Assembly (NCBI RefSeq): GCF_026626885.1
Contig: NZ_JAPNOA010000018.1
Location: 62,001 to 126,000, forward strand
Direction: 5' to 3'
Length of the DNA: 64,000 bases
Origin: Parathalassolituus penaei
GTDB lineage: Bacteria; Pseudomonadota; Gammaproteobacteria; Pseudomonadales; Oceanobacteraceae
Positions 44,649-53,255 of the stretch are shown here, in pieces. The notes under the pieces are model-generated. The model did no database searches. It was not told the DNA's origin and worked only from the letters and a program-made list of their open reading frames with translations. Every line of letters starts with the position of its first letter. Within the stretch, counting starts at the first letter, position 1. The position numbers and the translations under genes were made by a program.

Positions 44649-47354
44649 TTACAGGCTGGCGCGGAAGCCGCGCAGGAAGCGCTCTTGCTGGTCAGCACTG
44701 GCGCTGGTAGTCAGCCATTGTTGCAGCAGGTCCTGACGTTCCTGATCCACCGACTGGGATTGACCCAGCCCCTGAGCCAGACGCTGTACCTGCAGCTCCA
44801 TACGACGAGCCTGATCGGCACCGCTGGTTTCGATACCGGCCAGCACTTCCATACGGATGCACAGGTCGCGGGCGGCGGCGGATTCGCTGTTCAGTTCTTC
44901 ACGCTGGGCCCAGGCTTGCTCGAAATCGAGGTCACGGTATTCGCGTGGCAGTGCAGCGGCGTTGTCCCAGTCACTGGCGCTGTTGTCAGCCAGTGCTTGC
45001 AGGCGGTCAATCACACCCTGCCAGCGGGCCTGTTCAGCCAGTTTCTGTTGTTCCTGCTGCTGGTCGTCCAGAGCATTGGCCGCATCGGTGAAGCCTTTGC
45101 GAACACGCTGGAAGGCGGCGCGTGGCAGATCCAGAGTGGCAAATTCCTGCTCCAGTTCTTCCAGACGCGACAGCTTGTCGGCAACGGACAGCTCCAGCTG
45201 GGACAGACCCAGGGCTTCGGCGACCAGCTGTTCGGCATGCAGTACGGTATCGTCCAGACGGGCCTTGCGTTCGGCGCGGGCCTGATCCAGACGGGCGAAT
45301 ACGGCATCACAGTGGGTGCGGAATTGCTTCCACAGCTTCTGATCGGCTGCGCGTGGCGTAACCCCCACGGCTTTCCAGTCTTGCTGCAACTGCTTGATCA
45401 CATCAATGGCGGCAGTCAGGTCTTCGGCTTCAATCTGGGCGGCCGCTTCTTCCGTCAGGGCTGCCTTGCGGGCCAGATTGCGGTCGTATTCGTTCTGCAC
45501 GTGAGCGTAGATACGGTCACATACGGCGCGGAAACGTTCCTGGGTATTGTTGTGCGCAGCACGTTCCACCGGTGAATAGGTACGGAAGGTTTCGCGGGCG
45601 GCTTCGAGGGTTTTCTGTACGACTTTCCAGTCGGCATTGGCCCAGTCGAGACCGGTTTCGTAGCGATCCAGTTCATCAATCAGCTGGTTGCGACGCTCAA
45701 CATTGAGTTCGCGGTCGCGTGCCACGCTGGCGAAGTATTCACGGCAAGGCTCAAAGGCACGGTCACCGGCGGCCTGGAAACGTTCCCACAGTTCGCGGTC
45801 GGGTTGGGTGCTGTTGAGGGTTTTCCACTCGTCCTGCATCGCCTGGATCTTGTCGGCCAGAATGTCCGGAGCAATATCGGCTCCGACCAGGGCTTCCATG
45901 GCTTCGCACAGGGCTTCTTTTTTCGGCGTGGTCACAAAACCCTGCCAGTCGCGCATCTCGCTCAGACGGGCACCGAGCGAGCGGGCCTGACGTTGCAGGT
46001 TGCGGGTGGCACGGCTGTCGACCTGACGCAGATTGGTGGTGATCTGGCCGTACAGCTTGCTGGCTTCTTTCAGGTGACCGTCCTGGATGTGTTGTTCCAG
46101 CTGGTCGATCTGGCGTTGCAGGCCATCAATACGGTTGGTTTGCTGCTGGTCGAGGGCACGGATAGCTGCTTCGGCCTGCAGTTGGCGTTCGGCCAGTTCA
46201 CGCAGGAATTCCGGACGTGGCTGGGCATCGGGCCAGCGAATCTGTTGCAGGAAGCGGCTGGCGTCTTTCACGGTTTTTTGCAGGGATGGCAGGTCTTCGG
46301 CTTGCGGCTGGGCCAGCAGAGCCTGAATGGCATCACCGTGGGCAGCCAGCTGTTGCAGGCTGGAGTGCAGGGCAAAAGCGCTTTGCAGGCCGTTTTCGAA
46401 GGCACGGGCCTTGTCGGCAGATGGCTTGTTATCCGCCAGAGTGGCACGCCACTGCTGATCCAGATCCTGGGCTTGCTGATGCAGTTCTTCTGCTACGGTG
46501 GAGGCATTGGCCTGGGCCAGCAGTGCTTCCATACCCAGCAGCAGACGGAATTGGGCTTCAGCCGCCGCTTCGGCACGGGCGCGGCTTTCTGCCAGGCGAC
46601 GTTCTTCTTCTTCGTGCTCACGCAGCACGCTGGCCGCTTTGGCAAGCTCGCTGGCCATCTCGGCCTGACGCTCGGCACTCATGGCGGCGTTCAGCTCCTG
46701 AGAAGCCTTGCTGATGACCTGCAGGCGACCGTTGAAGTCCGGGCCATAACCCAGACGGTTCAGCTGGCGTACCTGCTGGAACAGTTGTTCGATGCGCTCG
46801 GCCTGAGCGGCTCGGGCTTCTTCTTCGGCCTTGTATTCGGCCAGACGATCCTTGCACAGGCGATAGACAGCTTTGTCCTTGCCCTGGGCAATGTCTTGCA
46901 GCTGTACCAGCAGTTCAGCTTTCTGGATGCCTTCGGCGGCGGCCAGACGCACACGCGCCACCGGGTGGCTGCTGGCGATGTTGAAACGTTCCTGCTCGTC
47001 AGAGATCAGGGCGATGGCTTGCAGACGCAGATCCTGATCTTGGGTCAGACCGGCAATACGTACCAGCGTCTGGCTATTAATACCATCGAGGCGCTGGCCT
47101 GCCGGCATCAGCAATGACAGCCAGTGCTCACGAGCGGTCTGACGCACGTCATCCTGGTTGTGGCCCAGCAGGTTTTCCAGAGTGGCTTCGTCACGGATAC
47201 GCACGACGGCGGCACGACGTAAATCGGCAACAGTTTCGGCGGCAATAAAAGTCAGCAGCTGCTCGACGGAGTTGAGCTCGCTCAGTGCCTGGCGGCGAAC
47301 GTCAGGGTTAGCGTGTTGCCACTTGGGCTTCAAAAACTTCTTGATAAATTCCAT
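44649..47354 (-). CDS. DUF349 multi-repeat coiled-coil protein
   Basis: 901 residues, almost wholly helical. Repeated DUF349 units lie in the C-terminal half (RELWERFQAAGDRAFEPCREYF, TYSPVERAAHNNTQERFRAV, DQKLWKQFRTHCDAVFARLD), each with a conserved W-x-x-F pattern, and HEAT-like helices at the N-terminus. Cytoplasmic. DUF349 proteins are widespread in proteobacteria; their function is unclear. The ATG at 47354 is preferred to an in-frame start six codons upstream. It is divergent from sbcB. Confidence 0.85.
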   Translation of the reverse strand: MEFIKKFLKPKWQHANPDVRRQALSELNSVEQLLTFIAAETVADLRRAAVVRIRDEATLENLLGHNQDDVRQTAREHWLSLLMPAGQRLDGINSQTLVRIAGLTQDQDLRLQAIALISDEQERFNIASSHPVARVRLAAAEGIQKAELLVQLQDIAQGKDKAVYRLCKDRLAEYKAEEEARAAQAERIEQLFQQVRQLNRLGYGPDFNGRLQVISKASQELNAAMSAERQAEMASELAKAASVLREHEEEERRLAESRARAEAAAEAQFRLLLGMEALLAQANASTVAEELHQQAQDLDQQWRATLADNKPSADKARAFENGLQSAFALHSSLQQLAAHGDAIQALLAQPQAEDLPSLQKTVKDASRFLQQIRWPDAQPRPEFLRELAERQLQAEAAIRALDQQQTNRIDGLQRQIDQLEQHIQDGHLKEASKLYGQITTNLRQVDSRATRNLQRQARSLGARLSEMRDWQGFVTTPKKEALCEAMEALVGADIAPDILADKIQAMQDEWKTLNSTQPDRELWERFQAAGDRAFEPCREYFASVARDRELNVERRNQLIDELDRYETGLDWANADWKVVQKTLEAARETFRTYSPVERAAHNNTQERFRAVCDRIYAHVQNEYDRNLARKAALTEEAAAQIEAEDLTAAIDVIKQLQQDWKAVGVTPRAADQKLWKQFRTHCDAVFARLDQARAERKARLDDTVLHAEQLVAEALGLSQLELSVADKLSRLEELEQEFATLDLPRAAFQRVRKGFTDAANALDDQQQEQQKLAEQARWQGVIDRLQALADNSASDWDNAAALPREYRDLDFEQAWAQREELNSESAAARDLCIRMEVLAGIETSGADQARRMELQVQRLAQGLGQSQSVDQERQDLLQQWLTTSASADQQERFLRGFRASL

Positions 47355-47586
47355 CGAGCAGATCCATACCACTTGTCAGAGAGGATTGAGGCGCGACCAT
47401 TGTACAGACCAGCCGCCGTTAGGGAAGTGGAATCGAATTGAGCCAGAAGCCGGGTATAGAGCCTTTTCATTCCGGGGCTTGCCATTGCTGGCGCTGAACT
47501 GGCAGGCATCTGGTGATACCATGCACGGTTTGTAAAAGGCTGTGAAATTGGCACAGCCGGCTATTTCGGAATCTCGGGAGCCCCCT

Positions 47587-49023
47587 GTGAACAGCATTGT
47601 CTGGCATGACTACGAAACCTTTGGTACCAGCCCGGCGTGGGATCGTCCCGCCCAGTTTGCGGCGATTCGTACCGATGAAGATCTCAACGAGATCGAACCA
47701 CCGGTGGAGATTTTCTGTCGCCAGGCGGATGACTATTTGCCGCACCCGCAAGCGGTTCTGACCACCGGGATTACCCCGCAGGACTGCAATCGCAACGGTA
47801 TGCCGGAAGCCGAGTTCGCAGCCGAGATCAACCGTGTCTTCAGCGTGCCGGGTACCTGTGGTGCTGGTTACAACAGCATCCGTTTTGACGACGAGTTCAC
47901 CCGCAACATTCTGTATCGCAACTTCCACGATCCGTACGCCCGTGAGTGGCAGGGTGGCAACAGTCGCTGGGATTTGCTCGACGTGGTGCGTTGCGCCTAC
48001 GCCCTGCGCCCGGATGGCATTGAGTGGCCAACCGGTGTGGATGGCAAAACCAGCTTCCGACTGGAGCTGCTGACGGCGGCCAATGGTCTGGATCACGGCA
48101 AGGCCCACGATGCGGTATCCGACGTGCGTGCCACCATCGCGCTGGCGCGCCTGATTCGTGATCGTCAGCCCAAGCTTTACCGTTACCTTTATAACAATCG
48201 CAGCAAACAGGCCATTGGTGACCTGATCGACGTTCATCAGCACAAACCGCTGGTGCATGTATCGGGCATGTTCCCGGTGGAGCAGGGTTGTATGGCCATT
48301 GTGGTGCCGCTGTGCTGGCATCCAACCAACAAGAATTCGGTAGTGGTGTTCGACCTGAATCAGGACCCGACGCCGCTGTTTGAACTGACCGCCGACCAGA
48401 TTCGCGAGCGCATATTTACCCGTGCCGACGAACTGCCAGACGGCGTCAGCCGTTTGCCGATGAAAGAGTTGCACATCAACAAGGCACCGGTGGTTGCGCC
48501 TGCCAATACCCTGACCCCGGATCAGGCCGCACGCTGGAATCTGGATGGCGAACGCCTGCGTCGCCACCGCGCCATGATCGTGAACGGCCCGGATATCACT
48601 GCCAAATTACATCAGGTGTTCAGTGGTCGTGAGTTTGCCGACAGCGGCGATGTGGATGCCGGTATCTACTCAGGCTTTTTTGGCCCAGGTGACAAGGCGC
48701 TGATGAACGAACTGCATTCCCTCAGCCCAATGGCATTGGCCGGGTGGGGCAAGGCCTTCAAGGACAAACGCGGCGAAGACCTGCTGTTCCGTTTCCGCGC
48801 CCGCAGCTGGCCTGAGACTCTGAATGGTGAGGAACGCGAGCGCTGGGAGCAGCATCGTCAGGAGCGCCTGTTTCATACCCGCAGTGATATTCCGGCGCTG
48901 AACTTCGAGCAGTTTGCCAAAGAGCTGCAGCTGGCTGCTCAGCAGGTGGCGCACGATCCTCGCAAGATGGGGTGGCTGCAGGATTTGCAGTTGTATGCCG
49001 AGGCGATTTATCCGGGGTATTGA
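47587..49023 (+). CDS. sbcB: Exodeoxyribonuclease I
   Basis: 3' to 5' single-strand DNA exonuclease used in recombination and mismatch repair. 478 residues: the DEDDh exonuclease domain (HDYETFGTSP about 7-16, GYNSIRFDDEF about 100, HGKAHDAVSDVRA about 180) followed by the ExoI C-terminal SH3-like and helical domains. GTG at 47587 with GGGAG upstream is preferred to an in-frame GTG at 47542. Full length for ExoI. Confidence 0.95.
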   Translation: MNSIVWHDYETFGTSPAWDRPAQFAAIRTDEDLNEIEPPVEIFCRQADDYLPHPQAVLTTGITPQDCNRNGMPEAEFAAEINRVFSVPGTCGAGYNSIRFDDEFTRNILYRNFHDPYAREWQGGNSRWDLLDVVRCAYALRPDGIEWPTGVDGKTSFRLELLTAANGLDHGKAHDAVSDVRATIALARLIRDRQPKLYRYLYNNRSKQAIGDLIDVHQHKPLVHVSGMFPVEQGCMAIVVPLCWHPTNKNSVVVFDLNQDPTPLFELTADQIRERIFTRADELPDGVSRLPMKELHINKAPVVAPANTLTPDQAARWNLDGERLRRHRAMIVNGPDITAKLHQVFSGREFADSGDVDAGIYSGFFGPGDKALMNELHSLSPMALAGWGKAFKDKRGEDLLFRFRARSWPETLNGEERERWEQHRQERLFHTRSDIPALNFEQFAKELQLAAQQVAHDPRKMGWLQDLQLYAEAIYPGY

Positions 49024-49058
49024 GGTAGAGGCCCGCTGAGTGAAAACGGCATTCTCTT

Positions 49059-49081
49059 GTAGGAACGGCTGTTAGCCGCGA
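49059..49081 (+). repeat. REP-like palindrome
   Basis: GTAGGAACGGCTGTTAGCCG followed by CGA: a GTAG head and CGGCT-GTT-AGCCG stem, the classical REP form. It stands 36 bases after the sbcB stop, ahead of the heptamers and copy 6. Confidence 0.75.
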
Positions 49082-49120
49082 TAGCGTGGCGGTTATACGC
49101 GGTGTTGATGGATGCTGTTC

Positions 49121-49175
49121 GTCAGACGTCAGACGTCAGACGTCAGACGTCAGACGTCCGACGTCCGACGTCCTA
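49121..49175 (+). repeat. GTCAGAC/GTCCGAC heptamer array (7 units)
   Basis: Five GTCAGAC followed by two GTCCGAC and a partial unit, on the left side of copy 6. The switch from one variant to the other within one run shows that variants spread by unit duplication. Confidence 0.93.
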
Positions 49176-49200
49176 TGCTTGGCGCTTCGCGGCTACTCCG

Positions 49201-49445
49201 CTTGTTAATTGGCCAGGCCGCTTGCCCTCTTGGGGGACCTTGTCCCCCGGCCGGGCGGGCCTCCCCCTGCTTTTGCCCGACTGGGCTCGTTTCTCCGGTC
49301 TTCACCGACAATGGCTTTTCGACCCCGGCCAGATGGTACATCCCTGTACCAACTGGCCTGGCGGGGCATCCATGCCCCGGCCGGGTCGGCCATTGCGGTG
49401 AATTCCGGCTCGCCCAATGGGCATTTGGTGGCCACCTTCGGTGGG
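49201..49445 (+). repeat. Structured compound repeat, copy 6
   Basis: GGCCAG/CTGGCC with TGGTACA/TGTACCA; closing stem CCACC-TTC-GGTGG. The GCCCAGATGGGC hairpin has lost two bases (GCCCAATGGGC), a change shared with copy 8. First of a three-copy array. Confidence 0.9.
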
Positions 49446-49501
49446 TGAAATCGGTGTGCTGGTGGATGCTGTTTGTCCGACGTCTGCTGACTGCTACTCC
49501 G

Positions 49502-49746
49502 CTTGTTAATTGGCCAGGCCGCTTGCCCTCTTGGGGGACCTTGTCCCCCGGCCGGGCGGGCCTCCCCCTGCTTAGCCCTGCTGGGCTCGTTTCTCCGAAA
49601 TTCCCCGACAATGGCTTTTCGACCCCGCTCAGATGGCACATCCCTGTGCCACCTGAGCTAGCGGGGCATCCATGCCCCGGCCGGGTCGGCCATCGCGGTG
49701 AATCCCGGCTCGCCCAGATGGGCATTTGGCAGCCAGCTGCGCTGGG
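49502..49746 (+). repeat. Structured compound repeat, copy 7 (third pairing state)
   Basis: Here the arm reads GCTCAG-A-TGGCACA-TCCC-TGTGCCA-C-CTGAGC: both sides differ from all other copies yet still pair fully. This is the strongest single proof that the stem is under selection. Closing stem CCAGC/GCTGG. Confidence 0.9.
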
Positions 49747-49762
49747 CGAGAGCGGTTTTGTG

Positions 49763-49786
49763 GTAGGAGCGCGCCGTTGGCCGCGA
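49763..49786 (+). repeat. REP-like palindrome
   Basis: GTAGGAGCGCGCCGTTGGCC followed by GCGA, 17 bases after copy 7; the same unit is at 61637 and, slightly altered, at 42778. Confidence 0.75.
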
Positions 49787-49856
49787 TGGCGTGGCGGTTA
49801 TGCGCGGTGTTTATGGATGCTGTTCGTCAGACGTCTGACGCTTCGCGGCTACTCGG

Positions 49857-50101
49857 CTTGTTAATTGGCCAGGTCGCTTGCCCTCTTGGGGGACCTTGTC
49901 CCCCGGCCGGGCGGGCCTCCCCCTGCTTTTGCCCGACTGGGCTCGTATTTCCGAAATTCCCCGACAATGGCTTTTCGACCCCGGCCAGATGGTACATCCC
50001 TGTACCAACTGGCCTGGCGGGGCATCCATGCCCCGGCCGGGTCGGCCATTGCGGTGAATTCCGGCTCGCCCAATGGGCAATTGGCAGCCACCTCCGGTGG
50101 G
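49857..50101 (+). repeat. Structured compound repeat, copy 8
   Basis: GGCCAG/CTGGCC state, closing stem CCACC-TCC-GGTGG, and the same two-base loss as copy 6. Preceded by single GTCAGAC and GTCTGAC heptamers. No heptamers follow it, unlike most copies. Confidence 0.9.
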
Positions 50102-50248
50102 CAGCGCCGGTCTTAACGGTTGCTATGTTGTAAAAGGTGTCCGTTAAAACGGGGCAAGATCATTGAGAGGGTTTTTTCTACAGCTTCAACTTTGACTTAA
50201 ATGGCGGCACGTAGTGCCGTCCAGTTTCAAGTTTTTGTTAAATGACGA
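50102..50248. other. Short AT-richer spacer
   Basis: No gene. A weak GGCGGCAC-GTA-GTGCCGTC hairpin (near 50203-50221) could end the minus-strand gene or the repeat array transcript, but it has no proper T run. Confidence 0.35.
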
Positions 50249-50950
50249 TCAACTCAGCCAATGCGCAATAGTGAATAAACTAACTGGAATGGCTACCATC
50301 ATTGCTAGAGCGCCAAGGCAACCACCGCTGCGGCTCGAAGCCGAGTAAGAAGCATCATCTGTAATCTCACGGTTACGTAACCATTCAGCATGGCAATTTG
50401 AACAGTAAAGTTTCAGCGTACCCATGTTCCATGCACGAATAGTGCGATTATCAAACGGAACATTGCAACGACAACGAGCGCAGGTAAATAATTTACTTGT
50501 AGGTGTTTTTTGGCGGTTATAAACGGCAAAAAATATAATTGCTGGTAGTGCGAACGGAATGGCCGTTGTCAGATTTTTAGAATTAAAATAACTAAACCCA
50601 GCCACAGCGATCAATATGATGGCAATAACTAAAAAGACATAATCAAGACCTGTTTTTCTGGCGGGTTCAAGAATGATCTTTTTGTCATTTGATTGATGAT
50701 GGCTTTGATAATTTTGCTTAGAAACTGATTTGATAGGGCGAAGCGTCAAACCTTCATAGTAGACTTCTGTTGCTCTCATTCTTTGCTGATTATCTACTGT
50801 AGCCTCGAATAGCACAGCATCATTGATTTGAGGTCTTCTATTTTTTGGATTAACAACAGAGATATGGAAGAAGATCTTGTCTGAATTATCATCAGGAGTA
50901 ATAAAGCCAAAACCTTTATCATCATTCCATTGAGTGATTTTACCTTTCAT
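50249..50950 (-). CDS. Cold-shock-domain membrane protein with zinc ribbon
   Basis: 233 residues. Residues 1-65 are a cold-shock/S1-like domain (GKITQWNDDKGFGFITPDD, then IFFHIS), giving RNA or ssDNA binding. Two hydrophobic helices (about 103-120 and 127-143) follow, then a zinc ribbon (CARCRCNV ... CSNCHAEW) and a C-terminal hydrophobic helix (about 210-230). Similar CSD-plus-membrane (DUF1294-like) fusions exist. The gene is far richer in A+T than its neighbours, suggesting transfer. AGGAATTCG precedes the ATG. Confidence 0.75.
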   Translation of the reverse strand: MKGKITQWNDDKGFGFITPDDNSDKIFFHISVVNPKNRRPQINDAVLFEATVDNQQRMRATEVYYEGLTLRPIKSVSKQNYQSHHQSNDKKIILEPARKTGLDYVFLVIAIILIAVAGFSYFNSKNLTTAIPFALPAIIFFAVYNRQKTPTSKLFTCARCRCNVPFDNRTIRAWNMGTLKLYCSNCHAEWLRNREITDDASYSASSRSGGCLGALAMMVAIPVSLFTIAHWLS

Positions 50951-51288
50951 CGAATTCCTATAAATATCGAATAGTCATTTAACAGTTTATTCATGCGCAT
51001 GCGCGTTTTTCTGGTGGCGTTATTTGTTGCAAAAGGATGGTAGGAATTTGAATCGATTGGTAATTTCCATTTTCATCAAACTCTCCTCCCTGGAAATACA
51101 CGCATGCTCGTTTTTCTGGTTTAACGTGCGCATTAATTTTGCGCCAAAAACGCAAAACCTTTGAACTTCATGGAGTTACGCTAACAGCATCCGGAAAAAC
51201 GCGCAACCGCTCTGGAAATACGGGCATGGTTTTTTCTTTTTCCTGATTATGCTGGTTATCCATACAGCTCTTCAGGAGGGGGAGGTTC
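50951..51288. repeat. AT-rich region with diverged GCATGC-containing repeats
   Basis: No gene. GCATGCGCGTTTTTCTGGT (about 50997-51015) and GCATGCTCGTTTTTCTGGT (about 51103-51121) differ at one base, and CTGGAAATAC precedes GCATG both near 51090 and near 51213. They look like remnants of one diverged repeat family not related to the heptamers. Base composition is unlike the rest of the window. Confidence 0.55.
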
Positions 51289-51522
51289 ATGGGGAACGGT
51301 CCGTTTTTGAACCAGATTATTCGCTTCATGCGGCTGAATGGATGCAGCCTTGGAGCAGAAAAAACTGACCTTTACTGGATCAAGGTCTCTGCATCGAACT
51401 CAGGAGCACATTTTTTCCATACGCTCGACGCTCGACACCCGACACCCGACACCCGACACCCGACACCCGACACCCGACACCCGACACCCGACGTCCGACG
51501 CTCGACGCTCGACCCGACTTGA
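51289..51522 (+). CDS. Possible small protein reading into heptamers
   Basis: 77 codons with an unusually strong ribosome site (AGGAGG-rich, about 51274-51286) before ATG. The first 45 residues are ordinary in composition; the rest is the heptamer array read as a 7-residue repeat (DTRHPTP). It could be a small gene whose end was invaded by the repeat. No family was recognised, so it may be spurious. Confidence 0.25.
   Translation: MGNGPFLNQIIRFMRLNGCSLGAEKTDLYWIKVSASNSGAHFFHTLDARHPTPDTRHPTPDTRHPTPDVRRSTLDPT
51422..51518 (+). repeat. Symmetric heptamer array (13 units) without core element
   Basis: Order of units: 2 CGCTCGA, 8 CACCCGA, 1 CGTCCGA, 2 CGCTCGA, then a partial. No structured core lies within 1.3 kb on the left or 2.4 kb on the right, so heptamer arrays exist independently of the core. 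Confidence 0.92.
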
Positions 51523-51626
51523 ATTCTCCTTCTGCCATTTTTTGCATAAGCATTCCATTTTAAATTGGTTTGTTCGTTATAGCGCCTTTGCCAAACTGTG
51601 CTTATTCGATCAACGGGAGCACGGTG

Positions 51627-51917
51627 GTGAGTGTTGTTTATATGCGGCTACGTTATTCAGTAAATCATTTGCGGGTTATCGCGGCGGTTTTGCTGGTGGT
51701 GCTGATTGGTGGCGCCTTTGGGGTGTCGGATAAAACGACTATTTCCTCTCCTGAAGTCGGTGGCTATTTGATGAGGGCTGTCTGTGCTGAAGTCTGTGCC
51801 TCTGTTGATTCGTTAACGTTATCGGTGACGGTTGCTGCGAATGATGATTCGAGTTTTCGTATATCTGCGCCGGTTGCTGATTTGAATATAAAACCCGCTG
51901 TTGCGGTTTCGTTTTGA
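51627..51917 (+). CDS. Small membrane-anchored hypothetical protein
   Basis: About 96 residues from GTG at 51627 (GGGAG 7 bases upstream; an ATG at 51645 is possible). One hydrophobic segment ([20 protein letters not shown]) suggests an inner-membrane anchor or signal peptide. The rest is short, rich in Ser, Val and Ala, with CAEVCASV. Ends 23 bases before sbp, so possibly co-transcribed with sulfate uptake genes. Family not recognised. Confidence 0.5.
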   Translation: MSVVYMRLRYSVNHLRVIAAVLLVVLIGGAFGVSDKTTISSPEVGGYLMRAVCAEVCASVDSLTLSVTVAANDDSSFRISAPVADLNIKPAVAVSF

Positions 51918-51940
51918 GTGATATCGACAGGAGTCTGAAT

Positions 51941-52960
51941 ATGGTATTTGCATTTGATAAAAAGCTGGCGGCTGCGGCAGTGGTGGTGAGTGTGCTGGCG
52001 GGTTCGTTGCCTGCTCAGGCGGCGCAGTTGGAGTTGCTGAACGTTTCTTATGATCCGACCCGCGAGTTGTATCAGGACTACAACGCCGAGTTTGCCCGTT
52101 ACTGGAAAACCCGTAGCGACGACTCCCTGACCTTTCGGCAGTCGCATGGTGGTTCGGGTAAGCAGGCACGGGCGGTGATTGATGGCCTTGAGGCCGATGT
52201 GGTGACGCTGGCGCTGGCCTATGACATTGATGTGATCGGCCAGGAAACCGGCAAGCTGGCGAAGGACTGGCAGGCCCGTTTGCCACAGAACAGTTCGCCT
52301 TATACCTCGACCATTGTGTTTCTGGTGCGCAAGGGCAATCCCAAAGGCATCAAGGACTGGGGTGATCTGATTGCGCCGGGGGTTGAGGTGATTACGCCGA
52401 ACCCGAAAACCTCGGGCGGTGCACGCTGGAACCATCTGGCGGCATGGGGATTTGCGCGTCAGACCTACGGTTCGGAATCCCGTGCTCGTGATTTCGTGAC
52501 CAAGTTGTATCAGCACGTGCCGGTGCTGGATTCCGGTGCCCGTGGTGCCACCAATACCTTTGTGCAGCGTGGCATTGGTGACGTGTTGCTGGCATGGGAA
52601 AACGAGGCGTTCCTGGCGATTAACGAGCTGGGCCCTGACCAGTTTGAAATTGTAGTGCCGTCGGTGTCGATTCTGGCGGAACCACCAGTGGCGGTGGTGG
52701 ATGAAAACGCCCGCAAACACGGCACGCTGGAAGTGGCACAGGCGTATGTCTCTTACCTGTATTCACCGGCCGGGCAGCGTCTGGCGGCGCAGCATTATTA
52801 CCGTCCGGCCTTACCAGCGCTGGCCGATCCGCAAGACGTCGCACGTTTTCCGGCGATCCGGACCTTCACCATTGATGAAGCCTTTGGTGGTTGGGACAAA
52901 GCCCAGCGCGAGCATTTCGCGGACGGTGGCATCTTCGACACGATTTATCAGCCACGTTAA
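51941..52960 (+). CDS. sbp: Sulfate ABC transporter periplasmic binding protein
   Basis: 339 residues. Signal peptide with [10 protein letters not shown] cleavage (about residue 28). [32 protein letters not shown] and [17 protein letters not shown] are family signatures and include sulfate-binding loop residues. Brings sulfate or thiosulfate to CysTWA, encoded 2 kb downstream. AGGAG lies 7 bases before the ATG. Normally sbp is adjacent to cysTWA; here three structured repeats separate them. Confidence 0.94.
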   Translation: MVFAFDKKLAAAAVVVSVLAGSLPAQAAQLELLNVSYDPTRELYQDYNAEFARYWKTRSDDSLTFRQSHGGSGKQARAVIDGLEADVVTLALAYDIDVIGQETGKLAKDWQARLPQNSSPYTSTIVFLVRKGNPKGIKDWGDLIAPGVEVITPNPKTSGGARWNHLAAWGFARQTYGSESRARDFVTKLYQHVPVLDSGARGATNTFVQRGIGDVLLAWENEAFLAINELGPDQFEIVVPSVSILAEPPVAVVDENARKHGTLEVAQAYVSYLYSPAGQRLAAQHYYRPALPALADPQDVARFPAIRTFTIDEAFGGWDKAQREHFADGGIFDTIYQPR

Positions 52961-53020
52961 TTCGACATTTCTATCCAACGATTCAAGCCGCCGGGTGCTG
53001 GCCCGGCCAGGAGATTTTGC

Positions 53021-53245
53021 ATGACCATCAAGGCGATCAACGTACGTAACCAGTTTCAGGGCACCATCAAACGCATTCGGCGAGGTGATGTGGTGTCGGA
53101 AGTTGAAGTGGACATCGGCAGCGGTCTGATTACATCCATTATTACCACCGGTTCGATCGATGAACTCGGTTTACGGCCCGGCAGTCAGGTGATTGCCCTG
53201 TTTAAATCCACCGAAGTGGCGCTGGCCAGCTTTGCACCGAGTTAA
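53021..53245 (+). CDS. TOBE-domain molybdate-binding protein (Mop-like)
   Basis: 74 residues forming a single TOBE domain (INVRNQFQGTIKRIRRGDVV ... LITSIITTGSIDELGLRPGS ... ALFKSTEVALAS). Such molbindins store or sense molybdate and can also bind related oxyanions such as sulfate or tungstate. AGGAG precedes the ATG. Its place between sbp and a hydrolase gene suggests oxyanion handling, and it may serve the molybdenum formate dehydrogenase encoded elsewhere in the window. Confidence 0.88.
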   Translation: MTIKAINVRNQFQGTIKRIRRGDVVSEVEVDIGSGLITSIITTGSIDELGLRPGSQVIALFKSTEVALASFAPS

Positions 53246-53255
53246 GGGGGATGTT

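Noticed and set aside
49201-50101. Repeat arrays as integron cassette array (attC sites)
   Set aside because: No integrase, no attC core pair GTTRRRY/RYYYAAC in the right places, and no gene between successive copies.
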